A DNA stretch of 64,000 nt from Paenibacillus andongensis (GTDB lineage: Bacteria; Bacillota; Bacilli; Paenibacillales; NBRC-103111), in assembly GCF_025369935.1 (NCBI RefSeq), contig NZ_CP104467.1, positions 6,207,001 through 6,271,000 on the forward strand, written 5' to 3'. The notes below the pieces were generated by a model. The model did not search any database and was not told the DNA's origin. It was given only the letters and a program-made list of their open reading frames with translations. Both the position numbers and the translations under genes were made by a program. This document shows, in pieces, positions 1 through 6,857 of this stretch; positions within the stretch are counted from its first letter, which is position 1, and each line of letters opens with the position of its first letter.

Positions 1-78
1 AGATTCGTCCATGGTGAAGATGTTCTCTTGGTTTAAAATTTCTTTGGCAGGCAGGTTGTCAGGAATCTTGATCGGCAT
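1..78 (-). CDS. metA: Homoserine O-acyltransferase MetA, N-terminal fragment
   Basis: Only the first 26 codons lie in the window; the gene runs off the left edge. The peptide starts [15 protein letters not shown] and continues into NIFTMDE, which is the characteristic N-terminus of the MetA family (homoserine acetyl- or succinyltransferase, first committed step of methionine synthesis). A good AGGAG site sits 8-12 bases before the ATG. The SAM riboswitch directly upstream agrees with this role: expression should fall when S-adenosylmethionine is plentiful. Catalytic residues are outside the window, so the acyl donor cannot be told. Confidence 0.88.
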   Translation of the reverse strand, partial: MPIKIPDNLPAKEILNQENIFTMDES

Positions 79-124
79 CCTGTTCACTCCTCTTCATAAG
101 TTTTAAATGGGTATTAAACGCAAA

Positions 125-155
125 AATGACCTTCTCTGGAATCAGAGAAAGGCCA
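125..155 (-). terminator. Intrinsic terminator of the SAM riboswitch
   Basis: Hairpin CCTTTCTCTG / CAGAGAAGG on the minus strand followed by a T-rich run (CATTTTTG). It lies between the SAM aptamer and metA, as expected for the expression platform that ends transcription when SAM is bound. Confidence 0.75.
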
Positions 156-181
156 TGGAAAATCAAAGTCAATGTCCTTCT

Positions 182-306
182 CTTATCTCCCAGATTCGCT
201 TTAATCAGCGTTTCCGCAAGAATTAGCACCGTGCATCCCTTTGCTTGCAAAGGTTTGTCGGTTGCCGGGTGTCATAGGGCTAGTCCCTCCACCTACTCTT
301 GATAAG
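182..306 (-). promoter_or_regulatory. SAM riboswitch (S-box), class I
   Basis: Read on the minus strand, the segment carries the S-box signature: CTTATCAAGAG, GGTGGAGGGACT, CCCTATGA, ACCCGGCAACC and GGTGCTAATTC, closed by a P1 helix CTTATC (301-306) / GATAAG (182-187). It precedes metA. Established function: binds S-adenosylmethionine and causes premature termination. Confidence 0.95.
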
Positions 307-332
307 AAAATGTAACGTATGCGATTAAAATT

Positions 333-360
333 ATCATACTATAAATTCAACCAAAGTCAA
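333..360 (-). promoter_or_regulatory. Promoter of the S-box/metA transcript
   Basis: Minus-strand TTGACT (355-360) and TATGAT (333-338) with a 16-base spacer, about 20 bases upstream of the S-box 5' end. It looks like a standard SigA promoter. Confidence 0.6.
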
Positions 361-554
361 GGCATGAAATGATTGTCTAGAGAAGTTAGAGCAAAGAAAT
401 TGCATCGGTCTGTCCACTTACAATAAAATCGATACAAAATGTATCAAACTAATATGTTTAAGCAATCATAAAAACGGGTTATATGATATTAAACCATTAA
501 AACAATCATATACATAACAACATTCTATTGATAAACCATGAAAAGAGGTCACCT

Positions 555-782
555 ATGTCAACCCAAACGATCGACAGCTTCTCCGCTTTTGCTTCATTGA
601 ATCGCTTTTTCGCCCTCATTGAAACCACAAAACCAACCATACAACAAGCTGAGGATGCCGCAGCCCTGTTATGCCGTATCTACGGTGCTAACAGTGAAGA
701 AGAACTGCTGCAGCGTGGTGATCCTGAATTAATTGAGATTTACAAAGAAATTAAAAACAAAATTTTGAAAGCCGCCATGTAG
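555..782 (+). CDS. Small hypothetical protein
   Basis: 75 residues from the ATG at 555, chosen because AGAGGT lies just upstream; an in-frame ATG at 528 has no such site. The product is acidic and mostly helical (SFSAFASLNRFFALIE, then EDAAALLCRIYG, then EELLQRGDPELIEIYKEIKNKI). There is no signal peptide, membrane segment or metal motif, and I do not recognise the family. It is a single-gene unit: a terminator hairpin overlaps its stop codon, and the next gene has its own promoter. Confidence 0.6.
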   Translation: MSTQTIDSFSAFASLNRFFALIETTKPTIQQAEDAAALLCRIYGANSEEELLQRGDPELIEIYKEIKNKILKAAM

Positions 783-802
783 TCATGGTGGCTATTTTTT
801 TG
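771..802 (+). terminator. Terminator of the small gene at 555
   Basis: GCCgCCATG / CATGGtGGC hairpin overlapping the stop codon, followed by TATTTTTTT. Confidence 0.8.
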
Positions 803-873
803 ACACCGCCTCCGTGTTATTTCCATACATTATCTAAACGACACTTTACCCAATTTCTGCAAACTTTTATGGC

Positions 874-902
874 TTGAAACGTAATATATGAAGGGTTATA
901 CT
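874..902 (+). promoter_or_regulatory. Promoter of the CorA-type gene
   Basis: TTGAAA (874-879), 17-base spacer, TATACT (897-902). Predicted transcription start is near 909, leaving a leader of about 175 bases before the coding start at 1085. Confidence 0.65.
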
Positions 903-908
903 AGACAA

Positions 909-1084
909 GTATTCGACACGGACGAAAAAGGAGGGCATACGTTTGGACGGAGAACCGAGGAGTAGAACCTGCAAGGATCTTGAACAATTTAATAGTGTAG
1001 GAATGCAGTCGGTTATTCCTTCATCCGGAGCCTTGCTCTAACTGATGAACTAACCGACTGATTCCATTCAAAGGGGTGGATCAG
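909..1084 (+). promoter_or_regulatory. Long structured leader RNA of the CorA-type gene
   Basis: The leader ends in a long hairpin. GGAATgCAGTCGGTTA (1000-1015) pairs with TAACCGACTGATTCC (1051-1065), with inner helices TTCATC/GATGAA (1020-1025/1044-1049) and GGAGC/GCTCT. It stops six bases before the ribosome-binding site AAGGGG. I see neither the M-box nor the yybP-ykoY consensus, although GAGGAGTAG near 957 is faintly like part of the latter. Its role is not known. Confidence 0.5.
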
Positions 1085-2020
1085 ATGAAAACACGGTGGG
1101 TTCAGAATGGCATTTTTACGTTGGTTGATGACGTGACTGTCGCCCTAACACCTCCAGAAAGAGGCTTTTATTGGATTGATGCAGGGGTAGAGGACTTAGA
1201 GATCCTTCAACCTTTGTTCCATCTTCATGATTTGGCCGTGGAGGATTGCTTAAGCGAAGAGGAACAACGTCCCAAAATTGAGTTCTACGATTCGCATTAT
1301 TTTATCGTTATTAATAGTATTCGATTTGATGATGAAGAAATTTTCCTTCGCGCACTTAATCTATTTCTAAGCAAACATGTCATTATTACCGTTACTAGAC
1401 AAAAAATTAATGAACTTCGAGCTTTGAAACCTTTTCTCTGGGAAGAGGAAGTAAACAGCGCTGATCGTTTTCTATACCATCTGGTCGATCTTGTCGTCGA
1501 TAATTATGTGGCGGTCGGTGACCGTATCGAGGCCAAGATTGAAAAGCTGGAAGAAGATATCTTGGTAGCAACGAAGAAGTCGCATTTGAATGAAATTATC
1601 GGTCTTCGTTCAGAGATTCTATGGCTCAAAAAAGTGCTAGTTCCTCAGCGCGATGTGATTGGAACACTTGGCAAGAAAGAGCTTAGACTGATCGACCATC
1701 AGCTGCAAAAATATTTCGGAGACATTTATGAAAATGCCGTAAAGATCGTGGATACGTTTGATACGCTGCGCGATCTCATGGGCAACTTACGAGAAGCCTA
1801 TCAGTCTAGCGTCGCTAACCGAGCGAATGAGATCATGCGTGTTTTCACAGCAACTTCGACGATCTTCATGCCTTTGACATTCATTACCGGCGTGTTCGGG
1901 ATGAATTTTGATAACATTCTCGGTCTTCATGTGGCTCATGGCGATGAAATTGTATTGGCGTTCATGGGTGCATTGGGCATAGGCATGTATGTATTATTTC
2001 GGAAAAAAGAATGGCTATAG
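1085..2020 (+). CDS. corA: CorA family magnesium/divalent cation transporter
   Basis: 311 residues. The long N-terminal cytoplasmic part includes the extended helical region FLYHLVDLVVDNYVAVGDRIEAK. The C-terminus has two membrane helices with the CorA signature GMN at residues 272-274 (FGMNF) and a basic end (FRKKEWL). This matches the homopentameric CorA channel that imports Mg2+ and sometimes Co2+ or Ni2+. The ATG at 1085 was preferred over the GTG at 1076 because AAGGGGTGG occupies 1071-1079. It stands alone between its own promoter and a terminator shared with tyrS. A transported ion other than Mg2+ is possible. Confidence 0.9.
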   Translation: MKTRWVQNGIFTLVDDVTVALTPPERGFYWIDAGVEDLEILQPLFHLHDLAVEDCLSEEEQRPKIEFYDSHYFIVINSIRFDDEEIFLRALNLFLSKHVIITVTRQKINELRALKPFLWEEEVNSADRFLYHLVDLVVDNYVAVGDRIEAKIEKLEEDILVATKKSHLNEIIGLRSEILWLKKVLVPQRDVIGTLGKKELRLIDHQLQKYFGDIYENAVKIVDTFDTLRDLMGNLREAYQSSVANRANEIMRVFTATSTIFMPLTFITGVFGMNFDNILGLHVAHGDEIVLAFMGALGIGMYVLFRKKEWL

Positions 2021-2044
2021 ATACCTTATGAAAGTGGAAATTTC

Positions 2045-2086
2045 AAGGGCTTCTTGAAGCAGTAATGCTATCAAGGAGCCCTTTTT
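2045..2086. terminator. Bidirectional terminator between corA and tyrS
   Basis: AAGGGCTtCTTGA / TCAAGgAGCCCTT hairpin followed by TTTTTG on the plus strand. The tyrS stop lies eight bases beyond on the opposite strand. Confidence 0.75.
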
Positions 2087-2093
2087 GTGTTGT

Positions 2094-3353
2094 TTAAATG
2101 AGCTTAATTTTAACGAATTTCCGTTTCCCCACCTGAATAATATCCCCATCCTGTGGGGTTATTTGTTCATGTATATGCGTGATCTTCTTTTCATTGATTT
2201 TCACTGCCCCTTGTTCCACACTGCGTCTTGCTTCCCCGTTGGAAGCTTGCAGTTCTAGTAAAACGAGAAGCTTGATGATGGTGATTTTGCCTTCTTCCAG
2301 CTGGCTGATGTTTAGCGTCATTTCTTCGATGTCTTCGGGCAAAGCTCTCTTTTGGAAAACGGTGATGAAATGCTGCTCTGCCTCTTCTGCCGCCTGCGCA
2401 CCATGATACATCTGCACATATTCCTTAGCCAGCTTCATCTTGGCATCCCTCGGATGGATGTCACCTGCTTCCAGCCCTCGTTTGAGATCATCCAAAGAAT
2501 CATTCGAGATGGCCGTTGTTAATTCGTAGTATTTGGTCATGAGCGAATCCGGAATCGACATCGTTTTGCCGAAAATTTCGTTAGGAAGTTCATCGATGCC
2601 AATGTAATTTCGCAAGCTTTTGCTCATCTTCTGAACACCGTCCAAGCCTTCGAGCAGCGGCATTAGAATCGCTACCTGTCCATCTTTCATCTCATAAGCA
2701 CTTTGGAGCGTTCGGCCCATCAAAATGTTGAAAGTTTGATCAGTTCCTCCCAGCTCAATGTCACTTTCAAGAGAAACGGAGTCATATCCCTGCATTAAGG
2801 GATAGAAAAACTCATGAACGTGGATCGGCTGATTAGCTGCGTATCTTTTGGCAAAATCGTCCCGCTCCAGCATGCGCGCAACCGTTACTTTACCTGCCAG
2901 TTTCAGTACATCATCGAATTTAAGCGCTCCAAGCCAGGATGAATTGTAGTAGAAAGTGGTCTTGGTCAAATCTAATATTTTGGATAATTGCATCCGATAC
3001 GTTTGCGCATTGTGCTTAACATCATCCTCTGACAGCTGTTTACGTGTCTCCGACTTTCCGGTTGGATCCCCAATGCGCCCTGTGAAATCTCCAATAATCA
3101 GTTGAACCTCATGTCCCAAATCTTGAAATTGACGCAGCTTCTGCAAAACAACGGTGTGACCAATGTGTATATCCGGTGCAGATGGATCTAAGCCGAGCTT
3201 CACTTTTAACGGCGTTCCTGTAACTACAGCGTGAATGATCTTTTGCTTGAGTGCTTCCTCAGGCACGATTTCGGCAGCACCCCGTCCAATGACAAGTAAT
3301 TGACGCTCCACTTCCTGCTGTTGTATTTCAGTAAGCTGATCCCATGTCAACAT
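2094..3353 (-). CDS. tyrS: Tyrosyl-tRNA synthetase
   Basis: 419 residues, a normal length for the family. Class I signatures are HIGH at residues 63-66 and KMSKS at 242-246. GGTDQ and LMGR mark the tyrosine-binding Rossmann fold, and a C-terminal S4-like RNA-binding domain starts near residue 355. It charges tRNA-Tyr in the cytoplasm. The sequence resembles the TyrZ/E. coli-like subtype more than the B. subtilis TyrS type, judging by the N-terminal region. A T-box leader with a tyrosine specifier precedes it. Start ATG at 3353 has AGGAGGG upstream. Confidence 0.95.
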   Translation of the reverse strand: MLTWDQLTEIQQQEVERQLLVIGRGAAEIVPEEALKQKIIHAVVTGTPLKVKLGLDPSAPDIHIGHTVVLQKLRQFQDLGHEVQLIIGDFTGRIGDPTGKSETRKQLSEDDVKHNAQTYRMQLSKILDLTKTTFYYNSSWLGALKFDDVLKLAGKVTVARMLERDDFAKRYAANQPIHVHEFFYPLMQGYDSVSLESDIELGGTDQTFNILMGRTLQSAYEMKDGQVAILMPLLEGLDGVQKMSKSLRNYIGIDELPNEIFGKTMSIPDSLMTKYYELTTAISNDSLDDLKRGLEAGDIHPRDAKMKLAKEYVQMYHGAQAAEEAEQHFITVFQKRALPEDIEEMTLNISQLEEGKITIIKLLVLLELQASNGEARRSVEQGAVKINEKKITHIHEQITPQDGDIIQVGKRKFVKIKLI

Positions 3354-3379
3354 TGTTTAATCCCTCCTTATCGTGATAA

Positions 3380-3680
3380 AACAAAAAAGACAACCATCGC
3401 GTCCACAAAGGGACGAGAAGGTTGTCTCGCGGTACCACCCTAATTAAAGAGAAGGATTCGCGCTCTCATTCGCAAATTTCTCTTTCACTTAGATTCATAA
3501 CGACAAATGAATGCCGGGTAAAAGCTACTGATGCTCTTAATGAGCATGTTCCCTCAACCAACTCAGAACTGTAATTCGGAGCCATACTTGCATCGGTTTG
3601 CACCCTACACCGACTCTCTGCAGCAGCGGCATTACTCCTACTTCGGGCATAGCCCATGTTCGTCATCGCTTTAATTGTTA
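3380..3680 (-). promoter_or_regulatory. T-box riboswitch, tyrosine specifier
   Basis: On the minus strand the leader holds the T-box core AGGGTGGTACCGCG (3423-3442), a stem I region, and the specifier context GAATTACAGTTC with UAC complementary to 3571-3573. A terminator GACAACC / GGTTGTC plus TTTTTT (3384-3426) follows and can be replaced by the antiterminator. It responds to uncharged tRNA-Tyr, in keeping with tyrS downstream. A 66-codon open frame here is a by-product of the leader. Confidence 0.93.
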
Positions 3681-3696
3681 TTTAGATTATTGACCA

Positions 3697-3725
3697 TTTA
3701 ATCATATAATCCTTTGCGATGTCAA
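3697..3725 (-). promoter_or_regulatory. Promoter of the tyrS T-box transcript
   Basis: TTGACA on the minus strand (3720-3725) with a weak -10 ATTAAA (3697-3702) at 17 bases. Confidence 0.5.
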
Positions 3726-3731
3726 CACCAG

Positions 3732-4745
3732 TTAGCTCGCAGCTTGAGAAGCAAACCTTTCCTTCTCCCTGCGGAAGCGCAAACGAAGCAAACGCAGCCA
3801 CTCATAGGCGCGGTCAAGTTCTTTGCCTTTGAGCTCCTCCGTGCCGATGATGCGCAGCAGCACCGGCTTCAGGTAGCGATCACCTTCCGACTCGAAGGCG
3901 TTCCAGGCTTTGATTTGTTCCTCTTCCGGGATCGAAGCCAGCTCCGCTTCTACAAGCGGATCCATATCGTATCCTTCTCGCTCCAAATCCTCCACCCAAA
4001 GCAGCAATTCCCTTCGCGGCATCGTTAGCACAGCTTGCAAATCCGCCAAGCTTCCGCCGCCAGCAACCACCTCAAGAAGTTTGCGTTTGCTAACCTCACG
4101 GTCAAGCTCTGTACGCAGCTTTTGCTCCTTTTGAGCGTGGAGCCAAGCCTCAAACTTTACGGTATCTACGCTTTTAGCCACCCAATCTAATGGAAAGCCA
4201 TTCGAACGTGTATACTCAGCAGTGAGACCCAGCACATCTGCCGCGTACATGGTCGTCTTCTGCTCGCCGAAGCCAGGAATTTGCTGCAGCTCTTCCTTGC
4301 TCTGAGGCAGGAAGACGGAGATCATACGTAGTACACGGTTCGTAGCGAGAATATACGGTGCTTTCCCCTCACGGGCAGCTTGTTCGCGTCTCCAAGCACG
4401 GAGTGTTTCGTACACTTCTTCACTTGGATTTTCTTCGCAGTAGTAGGTCAGCATCTGTGTCATTCTAGCTTTGCCTGACAGTCCTTGCGCTGATTCCAAA
4501 TCCGTACTAACAAGCGGACGGTAACCGGAACGAACTTTATCCCGCAGCCCCTGGCGGAAAGCACTCAGCATCTCATCCCAGCTCACCCCTTGATACCACT
4601 GATCCTGCTGAATTTTGCCTGCGCTGTCAGGCTCATTCCAATAGACATTCCAAATGCCCTGTTCTTCCCCAATCGACACTTGGGCCGATGTAACGCGATG
4701 ATCCCCCGCTTCTTTCTCCAATGTGTTCAGAAATACAATGTTCAT
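3732..4745 (-). CDS. HRDC domain protein
   Basis: 337 residues. An HRDC domain lies at about residues 110-175 (YETLRAWRREQAAREGKAPY, LATNRVLRMI, LQQIPGFGEQKTTMYAADVL). This small helical nucleic-acid-binding module is known from RecQ helicases and RNase D. No helicase or nuclease motif accompanies it, so a free-standing HRDC protein is inferred. The rest is helical and charged, ending in a basic tail (LRLLRLRFRREKERFA). It is a single-gene unit with its own promoter; a terminator-like hairpin lies in its leader. Exact function unknown. Confidence 0.8.
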   Translation of the reverse strand: MNIVFLNTLEKEAGDHRVTSAQVSIGEEQGIWNVYWNEPDSAGKIQQDQWYQGVSWDEMLSAFRQGLRDKVRSGYRPLVSTDLESAQGLSGKARMTQMLTYYCEENPSEEVYETLRAWRREQAAREGKAPYILATNRVLRMISVFLPQSKEELQQIPGFGEQKTTMYAADVLGLTAEYTRSNGFPLDWVAKSVDTVKFEAWLHAQKEQKLRTELDREVSKRKLLEVVAGGGSLADLQAVLTMPRRELLLWVEDLEREGYDMDPLVEAELASIPEEEQIKAWNAFESEGDRYLKPVLLRIIGTEELKGKELDRAYEWLRLLRLRFRREKERFASQAAS

Positions 4746-4788
4746 GCTTTCTCCTCCAAACGGTAGCTAAAAATAGGTTCAGAAAAAC

Positions 4789-4829
4789 GAAAAAGCACCC
4801 CTTCAGCAGTAGCTGAAAAGGTGCTTCCC
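4789..4829 (-). terminator. Leader hairpin/attenuator upstream of the HRDC gene
   Basis: On the minus strand AAGCACC-TTTTCAGC / GCTGAAGGGGTGCTT is followed by TTTTCG. It lies between the predicted promoter (4846-4874) and the start codon (4745), so it could end transcription early. Confidence 0.6.
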
Positions 4830-4845
4830 TTTTTCTAATATCCAA

Positions 4846-4874
4846 ATCATACCATGTTTGTCAGATGGGCGCAA
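4846..4874 (-). promoter_or_regulatory. Promoter of the HRDC gene
   Basis: TTGCGC (4869-4874), 17-base spacer, TATGAT (4846-4851) on the minus strand. Confidence 0.55.
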
Positions 4875-4944
4875 GATATGTTTTGTGGACGAGCATTTTT
4901 CGGTTATAATGAGTTGCATACTAGAAAGAGAATGGAGGGCCCTC

Positions 4945-5238
4945 ATGTCTGATTATGACTTTTTATATGATCATCAGGAAGAAACAACAACGCGTTTCGT
5001 ATGTTTCGTTGGCAAAGCATTGCACAGATTTGATCTGGCAATCATGACTACATCCCGTTATTTCGGCAAAAAGCTTGTTATTGATTTGCAATCCGGACGC
5101 AGCGCTGTTATTGGTCCAGATGATCTGGATGAAGAAGGATACTTAGAACATGTTTATAAACTGAATGAGGAACAAGCGCAAGAACTCAATGAATTCTTGT
5201 CGCAAATTATTGGTTCCATTCATTTCACGGATATTTAA
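4945..5238 (+). CDS. DUF3055 (SAV0927-like) small cytosolic protein
   Basis: 97 residues from the ATG at 4945, which follows GGAGGG by five bases; longer in-frame starts have no ribosome site. The sequence pattern (FLYDHQEETTTRFVCFVGKA, HRFDLAIMTTSRYFGKKLVI, DLQSGRSAVIGPDDLDEEGY, LEHVY) matches my memory of the DUF3055 family found across Bacilli. No catalytic residues or membrane segments are evident and the family has no firm function. The next small gene follows on the same strand after 56 bases, so the two may be co-transcribed. Confidence 0.75.
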   Translation: MSDYDFLYDHQEETTTRFVCFVGKALHRFDLAIMTTSRYFGKKLVIDLQSGRSAVIGPDDLDEEGYLEHVYKLNEEQAQELNEFLSQIIGSIHFTDI

Positions 5239-5294
5239 GCTGACTGCGGGGGACACTGGAAAAAGCATAGCAACCTGATAAGGAGGCTTTATCC

Positions 5295-5603
5295 ATGATT
5301 GACGAATCCCCCCAACTAGCTAAAAAATCAGAAGCAAAAGGCTTCATCCCTGAATACCGCGATGACTTCACGGATCTGGAGACGGTTGAGTCGCAGCGCA
5401 ATGACTTAATTCCAGAGGAATTTCCAGAAGGTCCTTATGGCACTAGCCTAAATACAGAATCGCTGGGAAAAAGTACACCTTGGCGTAAGGATCAACGTCC
5501 GCCTAACCAATTCTCTTACGAGAATCACGAGCTGCATGAAGGTATTAAGCGGGACTATCCAGGGGAAGACGACTATCGGAACGAACCGATGAATCAAGAA
5601 TAA
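5295..5603 (+). CDS. Small acidic hypothetical protein
   Basis: 102 residues with a strong AAGGAGG site before the ATG. The protein is hydrophilic, rich in E, D, P, N and Q, and contains no hydrophobic core (for example RKDQRPPNQFSYENHELHEG). That suggests an intrinsically disordered soluble protein, perhaps stress- or spore-related, but that is inference. It is followed by a very strong terminator and probably forms a unit with the DUF3055 gene. Confidence 0.65.
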   Translation: MIDESPQLAKKSEAKGFIPEYRDDFTDLETVESQRNDLIPEEFPEGPYGTSLNTESLGKSTPWRKDQRPPNQFSYENHELHEGIKRDYPGEDDYRNEPMNQE

Positions 5604-5620
5604 GCCGTATAAAATTGAGC

Positions 5621-5661
5621 GAGCCAAACGTTTGATACTACAAACGTTTGGCTCATTTTTT
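5621..5661 (+). terminator. Strong terminator
   Basis: GAGCCAAACGTTTG / CAAACGTTTGGCTC perfect 14-bp stem followed by ATTTTTT. Confidence 0.9.
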
Positions 5662-5665
5662 GGAC

Positions 5666-6020
5666 GAATAAGTGCGTTTTCCGCGCTTAATCTGCTCGGA
5701 TGCGCGGGACAATGTGCTTGAGAAGCTGCTTTTCAGCTTCTCAGACTCTACCACGAGCTTCGGCTCGCCAAGCTCTCGCTGAAAGCGCTTTTATTGCGCC
5801 TATTTGTTTGGGGGCGAACGATTAAGCGCGTTTTCCGCGCTTAATCTGCACGGATGCGCGGGACAATCCGTTTGAGAAGCTGTTTTTCGGCTTCTCAGAC
5901 TCTACCCATGAGCTTCGGCGCGTCAAGCTCTCGCTGAAAGCGCGTTTTCTGCGCCTATTTGTTCGGGGGCGAACGATTAAGCGCGTTTTTCGCGCTTAAT
6001 CATCTCTAAAGCGCGGGACA
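5666..6020. repeat. 154-bp tandem repeat, about 2.3 copies, hairpin-rich
   Basis: The motif GCGTTTTCCGCGCTTAATCT starts at 5674 and recurs at 5828, with a variant at 5983, giving a period of 154-155 bases. The intervening sequence (GATGCGCGGGACAAT, GAGAAGCTG, AGACTCTACC, CAAGCTCTCGCTGAAAGCGC, GGGGGCGAACGATTAAGC) is also conserved. Each unit holds several palindromes: AAGCGCG/CGCGCTT, GAGAAGC/GCTTCTC, GAGCTTCGG/CAAGCTC. No open frame or promoter is evident. It looks like an intergenic structured repeat element. Confidence 0.85.
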
Positions 6021-6041
6021 TGTGAATAGAACCCAGCAAAA

Positions 6042-6077
6042 AAGCAGACCTCCATGTATCCGGAGATCTGCTTTTTC
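6042..6077. terminator. Bidirectional terminator
   Basis: AGCAGAcCTCC / GGAGaTCTGCT stem with A-run before and T-run after. On the minus strand it ends the small gene at 6080-6265. Confidence 0.8.
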
Positions 6078-6079
6078 CT

Positions 6080-6265
6080 TTATTTACCCAACATCTCTAA
6101 ATGCCTGCCAATATGATTGCGAAGACCTTCAGCAAAGGCATCTTCTTGTTCCGCCAACGTCTGGAAGAATTCGACAGCAAATTGTTTGCTGCCATCGGCG
6201 TTCTTGGATTGAAGCAGCAAGCCGTACATGATGTGCAGCAGTTGGCGAGCATTATTTTCTTCCAT
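6080..6265 (-). CDS. Small hypothetical helical protein
   Basis: 61 residues, MEENNARQLLHIMYGLLLQ onward. It is helical and amphipathic (FAVEFFQTLAEQEDAFAEGLRNHI), without a signal peptide or metal motif. A weak site (GGGATT) precedes the ATG. A terminator with a T-run on the minus strand follows 3 bases after the stop, which supports a real gene. I do not recognise the family. Confidence 0.6.
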   Translation of the reverse strand: MEENNARQLLHIMYGLLLQSKNADGSKQFAVEFFQTLAEQEDAFAEGLRNHIGRHLEMLGK

Positions 6266-6289
6266 TGTAATCCCAAGTCGAACGGCGGT

Positions 6290-6755
6290 AAAGTGGCTTC
6301 GTTATCTCATGAAAATCGCCTAACGCTTAACCGATTTCTTCCATACACAGCTCCGCAAGCATATAGTTCGCCCTCGCCTACAGCGATTAGCTACTTTCCT
6401 GCTGCTGTTCGCACCATTAGAAGGGAAATATTACCTACTTATGTTTACGATGATGCATACCAGCTTGGGCAAGCTTTTGCCGTGCGTCAATATTTGACTG
6501 AGCTGCTTCTGTTCACAGAACGCTTCATCCTGTTGCATCCGTCTACATCTCCCGAACACGTGCGGATTTTCACTTGTTGAATATGTGAATCTCGTCCGTG
6601 TGCAAGAAGCGCTGCGACTGCTGACAACTACGAAACTTAAAGTTATTTTGAACGCTGAGCAGGTAGGCTTCGGATCACTTGTGCAGTTCGGACATGTCTT
6701 CCGTCAAATGACCAAAAAGTCACCTCTTCGTTATCGGCAATCGGCGATTACTTAA
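6290..6755 (+). pseudogene. Remnant of an AraC-family regulator
   Basis: From about 6545 to the stop at 6753-6755 one frame reads LVEYVNLVRVQEALRLL, then LKVILNAEQVGFGSLVQFGH, then VFRQMTKKSPLRYR. This is the second helix-turn-helix of AraC/XylS regulators. The upstream part (about 6290-6580) is open in a different frame (RTIRREILPTYVYDDAYQLG, then a leucine-rich helix) and ends at a stop near 6578. A frameshift near 6540 is implied and no intact start or full first helix-turn-helix is visible. It therefore appears to be a decayed regulator. Confidence 0.65.
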
Positions 6756-6788
6756 GTTAAAGTAACTAAGTGAACAAATAGTGCGTCA

Positions 6789-6818
6789 TTGTCAAGCTAT
6801 CCTCCCCTCTCTTATAAT
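6789..6818 (+). promoter_or_regulatory. Promoter of the aldo/keto reductase gene
   Basis: TTGTCA (6789-6794), 18-base spacer, TATAAT (6813-6818). Confidence 0.65.
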
Positions 6819-6857
6819 GACTTCAAAGCAGCATAATGAGAGGATGATAAACAAGTC

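Noticed and set aside
909-1084. M-box or yybP-ykoY riboswitch before corA
   Set aside because: Core conserved motifs of both classes are missing; only a faint GAGGAGTAG resemblance.
3466-3666. 66-codon minus-strand frame upstream of tyrS
   Set aside because: It lies wholly within the T-box leader, which explains the conservation expected there.
5666-6020. CRISPR array
   Set aside because: The unit is 154 bp and tandem with no unique spacers, and no cas genes are present.
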